DNA from: SIG565 sp045594065
Lineage (GTDB): Bacteria > Bacillota > Clostridia > Oscillospirales > Acutalibacteraceae
Direction of reading: 5' to 3'
DNA: 5,756 bases
NCBI GenBank assembly: GCA_045594065.1
Contig: JAZNXU010000018.1
Span: 1-5,756 of the forward strand
Part shown: positions 1 through 4,864 of the stretch, piece by piece
How positions within the stretch are numbered: the stretch's first letter is position 1
Layout: the number at the start of each line of letters is the position of its first letter
Position numbers and translations under genes: made by a program
Notes under the pieces: generated by a model
Database searches by the model: none
Told to the model about the DNA's origin: nothing
The model's input: the letters and a program-made list of their open reading frames with translations, nothing else

Positions 1-605
1 TTTGTCAGCACCTTTTTCTGCCAAGATTTCTTGCGGCATTTAGGGCACTTCATATATCGGGTGCGATTATAATGCATTGCCCATAGCACACTGCTGTAGG
101 TTGGCACATATCTGTGACCGCATTTCCTGCATTCATAGTAGCCTGCAACCTGCTCAATTTTAATGGCAAAGCCAATACCGATAATGAAAAGCGCAAACCC
201 CACAATCACGAGAACAACCCTTAACCAATCTGCCATTTGCACAAAGGCGGCAATAAAAACAACTCCAAAAACAATAACCGAAGCGAACACACCGATTAAA
301 ATTTCCAGCGAGAGCAGTCTTTTGTCTGCATCCTGCTTTTGCTTTATCATTTCAATTAGCAACTGCTCGGTTTTTTCGTTGTAGTTTTCCATAATTATCC
401 TCTCTCCATTCAGTAAATCATTTACGGTGATTCCGAGAAGTTCGCACAGCTCAAGCATAAGTGAAGAATCAGGCATTGCCCGCCCGTTTTCCCATTTTGA
501 CACAGCCCTGTCAGTAATACCCAATTTTTCCGCCAACTGCATTTGGGTTAAATTCACCCCTTTTCTGCACTCGGCTATAAATCTTCCAATCTTTACTTGA
601 TCCAT
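1..605 (-). CDS. Xre-family (HTH_3) transcriptional regulator with two membrane helices and a C-terminal zinc-ribbon-like tail, 3' end cut by window edge
   Basis: Reading from ATG at 605, 201 codons stay open to the window edge. A GGAGGAG ribosome site (611-617) lies 5 bases upstream and fixes the start. Residues 6-66 form a Cro/CI-type helix-turn-helix: LTQMQLAEKLGIT, then the recognition helix and turn DRAVSKWENGRAMPD (residues 32-46). Residues 70-97 are charged and probably helical. Two hydrophobic stretches, about 100-122 and 127-149, should cross the membrane. They are followed by C159xxC162 and C187xxC190, a four-cysteine arrangement typical of a zinc ribbon. This layout (DNA-binding head, membrane hairpin, metal-binding tail) recurs in Clostridia, and known members are about 200 residues, so probably few codons are missing. 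It presumably represses a nearby gene or its own, but no target can be named. It has its own candidate promoter and is separated from the upstream LRR gene by a terminator. Confidence 0.85.
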   Translation of the reverse strand, partial: MDQVKIGRFIAECRKGVNLTQMQLAEKLGITDRAVSKWENGRAMPDSSLMLELCELLGITVNDLLNGERIIMENYNEKTEQLLIEMIKQKQDADKRLLSLEILIGVFASVIVFGVVFIAAFVQMADWLRVVLVIVGFALFIIGIGFAIKIEQVAGYYECRKCGHRYVPTYSSVLWAMHYNRTRYMKCPKCRKKSWQKKVLT

Positions 606-627
606 CAGAACTCCTCCTTTCAAGTTC

Positions 628-656
628 AGTGTATCCGCAAAATCACCAAATGTCTA
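628..656 (-). promoter_or_regulatory. Candidate sigma-A promoter of the Xre gene
   Basis: On the minus strand, TAGACA (651-656, one mismatch to TTGACA) is followed by a 17-base spacer and TACACT (628-633, two mismatches to TATAAT). Transcription would start near 621, leaving a short leader that contains the GGAGGAG ribosome site. The hexamers are imperfect and the call rests on spacing and position alone. No obvious palindromic operator overlaps it. Confidence 0.4.
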
Positions 657-720
657 CATACCAAAGGTTGAGTGAAGCAGCATAGTGAATACTCCGTAGG
701 TTTTCTCTTTACGCCAAACC

Positions 721-757
721 AAAACGATAACCCGCCAAAAAGGCGAACTATCGTTTT
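721..757 (-). terminator. Hairpin terminator after the LRR surface-protein gene
   Basis: AAAACGATA (721-729) pairs perfectly with TATCGTTTT (749-757). An inner GCC/GGC stem (734-736 with 742-744) closes an AAAAA loop. On the minus strand the stem ends in TTTT followed by GGTTT. On the plus strand it runs into TTTTTT (754-759), so it could work in both directions. It lies about 60 bases past the stop of the 937-residue gene and before the Xre promoter, which suits a transcription boundary. The rest of 606-817 shows nothing else convincing. Confidence 0.65.
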
Positions 758-817
758 TTGGGCAATGATTCCATTGTCCCCTGTCATCTAGTTTTTAAGC
801 TTTTCTCCTAAAAGAGA

Positions 818-3631
818 TTACCGCTGTCCGTCTACACCGTTTTCATTAGGGCTGCCATCGCCACGCGCGGCGTATACTTCTGCCCAAGTATCCTGATCGC
901 CGTAGTTATGTTCGCCAAGACCTATACAGTTATAGAATACAGCTTCCTCTTGTTCAAGTTCGTGCCTGTTATCGCATTTTGTCAAGTTGCGGCAGTTTCC
1001 AAACGCATTAAGTCCAAGCTCTTTTGTGCCGGAAGAAAAGACAACCTCTTTAAGCGACGCACATTCCCAGAACGCCCGCATAGGAACTCTCGCCATTTTG
1101 TCGGGAAGCACGACCTTTTCAAGCGACTCACAGTAAGCAAAGGCGGCGCGACCCATTTTGCTGACATTCTTGCCGAAGTTAACGGTCTTCAAAGACGTAC
1201 AACCGTTAAATGCTCTGTATCCGATGGTCTTTACCTTATCGGGGATATCTATACTCTTAAGAGAGGAGCAATCACTAAAGGATTCTGCGCCTATTCTTTC
1301 AAGATTTTCGTTCAGCTTGACGCTTTCGAGAGCAATACAGTTGCGGAATGCTCCAACATCTATCTCGCGCAGGGCTTTGGGCATCTCTACGCTCGTTAAA
1401 CTATTACAGAATGTAAACGCGTCCTCCCCGATCGCCACTACTGCATCGGGAAGATTTATAGTCTCAAGGGCTTCGCAGCCCGAGAAGGCGCTGTTGCTGA
1501 TCTCGGTGACCGTGCTTGGCAATACGACCTCCTTAAGACCCGACAGGGATGCAAACGCTCCCGCGCCGATACGGGTGATTCCTTCCTCGACAACGACCTT
1601 CTTAATCTCAACATTAACAGGGTTAGGGTCACCATCTTCGAGGAACTTATTGGTCTGAGTTTCTCTGTACCAAGGGGGAAGGGGTTGGCTTGTGGCTTCA
1701 CCCATATAATCGGGTATCGCTCCGCCGCCCGATACGGTTAGAACGCCGTCCTTAAAGTTCCAGCTCATAGGTTTCACCTTAATAAGCTGGAATTCCTTGG
1801 TATAGGTAAGGGGGCATTTCCAGATTCCGCCGTTGTTATCTATAATGGCAAGGTCCATCTTTTCATCGCTTTTAGTAAATGCTTCTCGCGCTTTAGAAAG
1901 AAGGGTATCTTCATTTTCGCCTATGCCGATATGGAGGGTAGGCAGATAAATGCTGGCGGTAATAACGTCGGGCTTTTGAGTGGTATAGCTACAGGAAGCA
2001 CCTACGCCGATATAAACATAAACATCAGCAAATTCAACGAAGTCACACCAGCTCAGGGTAACATCGGGGCCTACGGATACATTAAGATCACCATTAACAT
2101 TGACCTCGGTATCGGTAGAAGTGCTGCCGGAGCCACGTATACTATAGCTATAATTATCCTTTGTCGCAGAAGCTTTGCAATGAATAGTGGGCTCAACAGA
2201 AATTTCTCCGTTGACGGAAATAACAAGATTTATATCTATATCAGCCGCAAAGCCGTAGCCAATATTACAGGGAATGTAACCTATCCTAATGGTTTTAGAG
2301 GCATTTCCTCTTATTGCGAAATAGGGTGTAACATCTACGGAGGCGTTTACAGTAAATGCTGAAGAATGGATTAATACCCTATAATCGACAGAACCGTATA
2401 GTTTGAAGTTGCTGAGCTTAAGTCCAAGCTCTACTTCATATCCTGAGTCGTACTTACTTTTGCGGTTTCCGTTTTTATCGATGTAGAAGCTGTCGGCATA
2501 GTTGTCGTTGTTGTTGGAGAGTTTGCTTCCCGGAAACTCAGAATTTAGTTTGAGTAGGTCGGAAGAGCAGGTTATACTCTTATCGAAAAATGTTCCGGAT
2601 TTCCCGTAACTAAAATCTTTGTCAAGGAGAACAACATTAGGTTTGCTGGTTGCTTTATTAACAAGCGGTGTTACTTGTGCCCCGCCGCCGAAAAGCGTGG
2701 GATCGATGCTCAGCTCTACCTCTCCGCTTTCTTCCTCACTTTCAGACTCTCTGTTTTCTACGACCGTAATTCCCTCTGCGGGAACAAATTCACCAGTTTC
2801 AAGTATCTTAGAAAACTCAAAGTCCATTTCTTCTATTACTTCTTCAACCTCGGGTTCGGATACAGTAAGGGTATAATCCTCGCCGTTATGCGCTACAACC
2901 TCATCAACCTTGCGAACGATACCCGATATATGCTCCGTGTTCCCACCGAGGATAAGTATTTCGCCCTTTGCGATATCCTTATCGGTTTTGAGCATTAAAG
3001 TGTTATCAGTAACGGTATATTCGGTCTCGTTGAACATTTCGCGAACGTTCTCTTTATATGTAGCCGCATAGCTGTTACCGAATTCGCGGTCTAAATATTT
3101 TTCGTGAATGGCGTTCATCCACTCAGTAGCCTGCTCAACCGTTAAAACTGTAGAATCGGCGTAAGCATCGGAAACAGTAGTCTGCTTACGGATGTAGCCC
3201 TTAAGCTCCTCCTCGGTTGCGTTTTCCTTTTCCAAACGTTTTTCGATGTATTTTACACCATAAAGCTTGGAAACGTGAGACAGCATTTCACCAAAATTAA
3301 CCTTTTTATTATGGTCAAAGGTTTTTTCGTAGTCAATGATTTGCCGCTCTTTGAGAGCCTGCACAGGCGCAAAAAGTGCATCATCCTTGCTAACATCAGA
3401 GAAGAAAGGCTCCTCGGTGTCGTGTTCAACTACACCGAAGTTGCTTTTAAGCATCTCGGCCCAATCGGCTCTTGTAAGACTGCTATTAAGACTGCTGTTT
3501 GTGCTTAAAAACGGCATGTTCGGCAGGAAAATGCCCGCTAGAATGGATAGGACAAGAACTCCTGCAATGACCAAGCTCCACACCTTATGATTCACGATGA
3601 AATTTTTGATCTTTGCAAAAAAAGCTTTCAT
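818..3631 (-). CDS. Membrane-anchored surface protein: SLH-like N-terminus, unassigned beta-rich middle, BspA-type LRR_5 repeats
   Basis: 937 residues. The start is chosen by AAAGGTG (3641-3647), 9 bases upstream, and a basic N-terminus. Residues 17-36 are a single hydrophobic helix after K2, K7, K9 and K16; there is no lipobox and no LPXTG, so a signal anchor or uncleaved signal is likely. LTRADWAEMLKSNFG (52-66) and FFSDV...ALKERQIID...F (76-105) resemble S-layer-homology motifs, with a third weak end motif near 163-182, but no intact three-SLH set. About 205-275 is a small beta domain, and 286-310 an acidic linker (ENRESESEEESGEVE). Residues 330-575 are beta-rich, Ser/Asn-rich and unrecognised. 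SWNFKDGVLTVSGGGAIPDY (623-642) leads into ten LRR_5 repeats (677-905), as in BspA-like adhesins. The C-terminal tail carries RGD (923-925). Known relatives mediate adhesion or binding at the cell surface; the partner here is unknown. It starts 24 bases after the tetR stop, so it is probably co-transcribed and under that regulator. Confidence 0.9.
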   Translation of the reverse strand: MKAFFAKIKNFIVNHKVWSLVIAGVLVLSILAGIFLPNMPFLSTNSSLNSSLTRADWAEMLKSNFGVVEHDTEEPFFSDVSKDDALFAPVQALKERQIIDYEKTFDHNKKVNFGEMLSHVSKLYGVKYIEKRLEKENATEEELKGYIRKQTTVSDAYADSTVLTVEQATEWMNAIHEKYLDREFGNSYAATYKENVREMFNETEYTVTDNTLMLKTDKDIAKGEILILGGNTEHISGIVRKVDEVVAHNGEDYTLTVSEPEVEEVIEEMDFEFSKILETGEFVPAEGITVVENRESESEEESGEVELSIDPTLFGGGAQVTPLVNKATSKPNVVLLDKDFSYGKSGTFFDKSITCSSDLLKLNSEFPGSKLSNNNDNYADSFYIDKNGNRKSKYDSGYEVELGLKLSNFKLYGSVDYRVLIHSSAFTVNASVDVTPYFAIRGNASKTIRIGYIPCNIGYGFAADIDINLVISVNGEISVEPTIHCKASATKDNYSYSIRGSGSTSTDTEVNVNGDLNVSVGPDVTLSWCDFVEFADVYVYIGVGASCSYTTQKPDVITASIYLPTLHIGIGENEDTLLSKAREAFTKSDEKMDLAIIDNNGGIWKCPLTYTKEFQLIKVKPMSWNFKDGVLTVSGGGAIPDYMGEATSQPLPPWYRETQTNKFLEDGDPNPVNVEIKKVVVEEGITRIGAGAFASLSGLKEVVLPSTVTEISNSAFSGCEALETINLPDAVVAIGEDAFTFCNSLTSVEMPKALREIDVGAFRNCIALESVKLNENLERIGAESFSDCSSLKSIDIPDKVKTIGYRAFNGCTSLKTVNFGKNVSKMGRAAFAYCESLEKVVLPDKMARVPMRAFWECASLKEVVFSSGTKELGLNAFGNCRNLTKCDNRHELEQEEAVFYNCIGLGEHNYGDQDTWAEVYAARGDGSPNENGVDGQR
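917..1603 (-). repeat. Ten tandem LRR_5 (BspA/TpLRR-type) repeats inside the surface-protein gene
   Basis: Residues 677-883 divide into nine units of exactly 23 residues (69 bases) without an insertion or deletion. Each ends in a pattern close to AF..C..L, for example repeat 2 (700-722) ISNSAFSGCEAL and repeat 6 (792-814) IGYRAFNGCTSL. A tenth, degenerate 22-residue unit (884-905) ends AVFYNCIGL. Cysteines occur at 719, 742, 765, 788, 811, 834, 857 and 880, always 23 apart, then at 902; repeat 1 has Ser instead. Unit-to-unit sequence varies widely, so this is an old array rather than a recent slippage expansion. Confidence 0.93.
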
Positions 3632-3655
3632 ATCACCTTACACCTTTCGAGATTT

Positions 3656-4372
3656 TTATTTTTTAGCCAGCTCTCGTTCGCGGATGGTTTCTTTCATCTC
3701 GTTGAGAGCATCGTTACTGGTTTTATTTACAAAAGCGATAAACGCTTCGATTACCTGCTTGCTCACAGCTTGGTAATCCAAATGCATTACCTTGTCAATT
3801 TCTCGCTTTCGTGTCTCTTCGTCCACTTGGAAAATATACAGCACTTTGTCCAATGCTCCGGATATTTTTTCCTTAAGCGGAATATTTGCATCATTTGCAG
3901 CAACGGTAGCGTATTGCAGTCCCATTACCATCAGCTCAGCTTGCTCGAAGTCTTTGTCTTTCCAACCTTGGCATTCCTTGGCGAAAATGACCTTTGACCG
4001 CTTAACATGATTACCTCTTAAATAATTGCGGCACATCTCGCTTTCAAACACGGCTGAAAAGAAATCTCTCGACACCTCGCTCTGCTCACAGCCGGTGGCT
4101 ACCGTCATCATCTCCATACAGATAGAGCCGATAGAGCCAAAGCCCTTTTCCGTGCTGCCTTCAAACATTCGCCATTGGAACTCACATAGCATTTTCACAA
4201 TATTGCATAGCAGATGCTCCTTTGACGGAAAGTAGTGGGTGATGTTACCCGTACTCATATTCATTTTTTTAGCAATCATTTGGGGAGATGTTTTAGAATA
4301 ACCAACACTAAAGATAAATTCCGTAGCCGTTTTGATAATCTCAAACTTTCTCGTTGTCTGTGGTCTGGACAT
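3656..4372 (-). CDS. TetR/AcrR-family transcriptional regulator
   Basis: 238 residues, somewhat longer than the usual 190-220. The start ATG has AGAGGTG (4377-4383) 4 bases upstream. The N-terminal DNA-binding domain spans about 9-55, with the helix-turn-helix SPQMIAKKMNMSTGNITHYF (29-48) followed by PSKEHLL, the usual TetR_N signature. Residues 56-190 are helical and should form the ligand-binding and dimer domain; the pocket gives no clue to the ligand. The last 50 residues are charged and may extend the dimer interface. It is the first gene of a probable operon, with 24 bases separating its stop from the LRR surface protein. Its promoter carries ATTGCA-N4-TGCAAT palindromes, the size and symmetry expected for a TetR dimer site, so autorepression and control of the downstream gene are inferred. 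The class of inducer and the exact subfamily are unknown. Confidence 0.9.
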   Translation of the reverse strand: MSRPQTTRKFEIIKTATEFIFSVGYSKTSPQMIAKKMNMSTGNITHYFPSKEHLLCNIVKMLCEFQWRMFEGSTEKGFGSIGSICMEMMTVATGCEQSEVSRDFFSAVFESEMCRNYLRGNHVKRSKVIFAKECQGWKDKDFEQAELMVMGLQYATVAANDANIPLKEKISGALDKVLYIFQVDEETRKREIDKVMHLDYQAVSKQVIEAFIAFVNKTSNDALNEMKETIRERELAKK

Positions 4373-4423
4373 ATTTCACCTCTTTTTTTACAAGATAATA
4401 ACGGCGAGAATATCCTCACCATT

Positions 4424-4439
4424 ATTGCACTAATGCAAT
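4424..4439. promoter_or_regulatory. Operator O1: ATTGCA-N4-TGCAAT palindrome
   Basis: A perfect 6-base inverted repeat, ATTGCA (4424-4429) and TGCAAT (4434-4439), with a CTAA centre. It spans the edge of the -10 box and the predicted start point. A 16-base palindrome is a typical size for a TetR-family dimer site, and the neighbouring gene encodes such a protein. That TetR binds here is inferred. Confidence 0.7.
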
Positions 4440-4466
4440 TATAACAAATGATGTCGAATAATGCAA
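4438..4466 (-). promoter_or_regulatory. Sigma-A promoter of the tetR-LRR operon, extended -10 type
   Basis: On the minus strand TTGCAT (4461-4466) is followed by exactly 17 bases and a consensus TATAAT (4438-4443). TG one base before the -10 gives TGTTATAAT, an extended -10. The start of transcription should fall near 4431, leaving a leader of about 58 bases before the tetR ATG. The -35 box overlaps the TGCAAT half-site, and the -10 box together with the start point lies within or beside operator O1. A repressor bound there would block RNA polymerase. Confidence 0.8.
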
Positions 4467-4467
4467 T
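4462..4467. promoter_or_regulatory. Operator half-site TGCAAT on the -35 box
   Basis: A third TGCAAT lies 28 bases from the O1 copy and 32 bases from the O2 copy. The six bases where its partner arm should be (TGTCGA, 4452-4457) do not match ATTGCA, so it is only a half-site. It coincides with the -35 hexamer. It could be a weak site helped by the flanking ones, or simply the -35 sequence resembling the operator. Confidence 0.4.
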
Positions 4468-4483
4468 AGGTTTTGGAAAAATA

Positions 4484-4499
4484 ATTGTATTTGTGCAAT
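4484..4499. promoter_or_regulatory. Operator O2: ATTGTA-N4-TGCAAT palindrome
   Basis: ATTGTA (4484-4489) and TGCAAT (4494-4499) flank TTTG, matching O1 at 11 of 12 arm positions. Its centre is 60 bases from that of O1, close to six helical turns, so two dimers could sit on nearly the same face of the DNA. It lies upstream of the -35 box, near -60, and could assist repression or looping. Confidence 0.6.
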
Positions 4500-4517
4500 A
4501 AAGTTTACAAATCAAAA

Positions 4518-4550
4518 GAGGTCGCCAAGTAAAAATACTCAAGCGACCTT
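4518..4550. terminator. Stem-loop AGGTCGC/GCGACCT, possible weak terminator or leader structure
   Basis: AGGTCGC (4519-4525) pairs with GCGACCT (4543-4549), with a G-T pair outside and an inner AGTA/TACT stem (AAAA loop) beyond a small internal loop. On the minus strand it is followed by CTTTTGATTT, a short U-tract. It lies upstream of the main tetR promoter, so it would stop or shape transcripts arriving from the permease side or from the second promoter. Termination is uncertain because the U-tract is short. Confidence 0.45.
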
Positions 4551-4590
4551 ATAATTAGTCAAGCTAAATATTGAATTTTTTATAGGTTAG

Positions 4591-4619
4591 ATTATATCAC
4601 AAAATATATTTATAATAAA
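4591..4619 (-). promoter_or_regulatory. Possible second, upstream promoter toward tetR
   Basis: On the minus strand TGATATAAT gives a consensus -10 (4591-4596) with an extended TG. A poor -35, TTTATT (4614-4619), lies 17 bases upstream. Transcripts would start near 4584 and run through the 4518-4550 stem-loop before reaching tetR. The region is very AT-rich, so a chance match is quite possible. Confidence 0.35.
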
Positions 4620-4621
4620 CA

Positions 4622-4636
4622 CTTTGCGAAGCAAAG
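4622..4636. repeat. Small perfect hairpin CTTTGC-GAA-GCAAAG
   Basis: Six base pairs (4622-4627 with 4631-4636) close a three-base loop. It sits between the second possible promoter and the pyrimidine tract. No T-run follows directly on either strand, so it is not a convincing terminator alone. It may mark one edge of the structured intergenic block. Confidence 0.4.
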
Positions 4637-4638
4637 CA

Positions 4639-4732
4639 CCTTTCTTTTATCTCTTCTCTCTTATCTTTTATTTGGAAACGACAATTCAAGAGAAGAGAGA
4701 AAAACGAAAAGAGAAAAGTTAAGAGAAAAAAA
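4639..4732. repeat. Pyrimidine tract and purine tract flanking a repeated terminator arm
   Basis: 4639-4673 is almost pure C/T apart from a few A, and 4687-4732 almost pure A/G. TCTCTTCTCT (4650-4659) is the reverse complement of AGAGAAGAGA (4689-4698), so the tracts can fold back. Between them GAAACGACAATT (4675-4686) repeats the terminator arm at 4733-4742 and is perfectly complementary to AATTGTCGTTTC (4757-4768). No coding sequence crosses the block. Its function is unknown. Confidence 0.5.
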
Positions 4733-4773
4733 GAAACGACAACTTATCAGTCGATAAATTGTCGTTTCTTTTT
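4728..4773 (-). terminator. Strong rho-independent terminator of the permease gene
   Basis: A 15-base perfect stem, GAAACGACAA extended by five A (4728-4742) against TTGTCGTTTC plus five T (4759-4773), encloses a second stem TTATC/GATAA with an AGTC loop. On the minus strand the stem ends in a run of seven T (complement of 4726-4732), as expected of an intrinsic terminator about 90 bases after the permease stop. The five T at 4769-4773 would also let it work on the plus strand. Confidence 0.8.
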
Positions 4774-4775
4774 GA

Positions 4776-4810
4776 AAAGGGTGTACAAATTCAATGCCCT
4801 TTGATTTTTT
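4776..4810 (+). terminator. Weak plus-strand terminator-like hairpin
   Basis: AAAGGG (4776-4781) pairs with CCCTTT (4797-4802) across a 15-base loop. It is followed on the plus strand by GATTTTTT. No plus-strand gene ends here, so it may be only part of the structured 3' region of the permease transcript. Confidence 0.3.
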
Positions 4811-4814
4811 GACC

Positions 4815-4860
4815 TATATGTTCGAACCCCTACATATTTTTGTTAGTGTATTTTAACACA
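4815..4860. repeat. Two small inverted repeats just after the permease stop
   Basis: ATATGT (4816-4821) pairs with ACATAT (4832-4837), with GTTCGAAC (4820-4827) partly in the loop. TGTTA (4841-4845) pairs with TAACA (4854-4858). With the hairpins at 4776-4802 and 4728-4773 they form a run of four stem-loops in the 3' untranslated region of the permease transcript. Each is short, and the significance is uncertain. Confidence 0.3.
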
Positions 4861-4864
4861 TTTA

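Larger units (their letters stand above)
4373..4864. other. 492-base non-coding control region between the permease and tetR genes
   Basis: No credible gene lies here on either strand. The part next to tetR (4373-4500) holds its ribosome site, a strong promoter and operator-like palindromes. The middle (4501-4620) is AT-rich, with one hairpin and a second possible promoter. The part next to the permease (4621-4864) holds purine- and pyrimidine-rich tracts, repeated stem arms and the permease terminator. The sites are listed separately. Confidence 0.85.

Noticed and set aside
163..384. 73-residue plus-strand frame opposite the Xre gene
   Set aside because: Low-complexity Thr/Ile/Ser protein with no ribosome site, antisense to a well-supported gene.
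662..695. Repeated AGTGAA and GAGT...ACTC near 671-692 as an Xre operator
   Set aside because: The arms are only four bases with a 17-base gap and lie upstream of the candidate promoter; too weak to support.
917..1603. The 69-base period read as a DNA repeat array or CRISPR
   Set aside because: The period is protein-level LRR structure; the units diverge in DNA and there are no constant repeats with unique spacers.
908..1658. Two long overlapping plus-strand frames (908-1399 and 1158-1658) opposite the LRR repeats
   Set aside because: They arise from the 69-base repeat period, a multiple of three, which keeps antisense frames open; no ribosome sites or family features.
1931..2362. 143-residue plus-strand reading frame opposite the surface-protein gene
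   Set aside because: It has no ribosome site or recognisable domain and lies wholly antisense to a gene with clear domain structure.
4276..4542. 88-residue minus-strand frame overlapping the tetR start and its promoter
   Set aside because: It starts at TTG without a ribosome site, covers the promoter and operators, and runs out of frame with the convincing TetR protein.
4815..4840. TTCGAACCCC resembling a tRNA T-arm
   Set aside because: The flanking bases do not form a T-stem, and no acceptor stem, anticodon arm or CCA is present; GTTCGAAC is simply palindromic.
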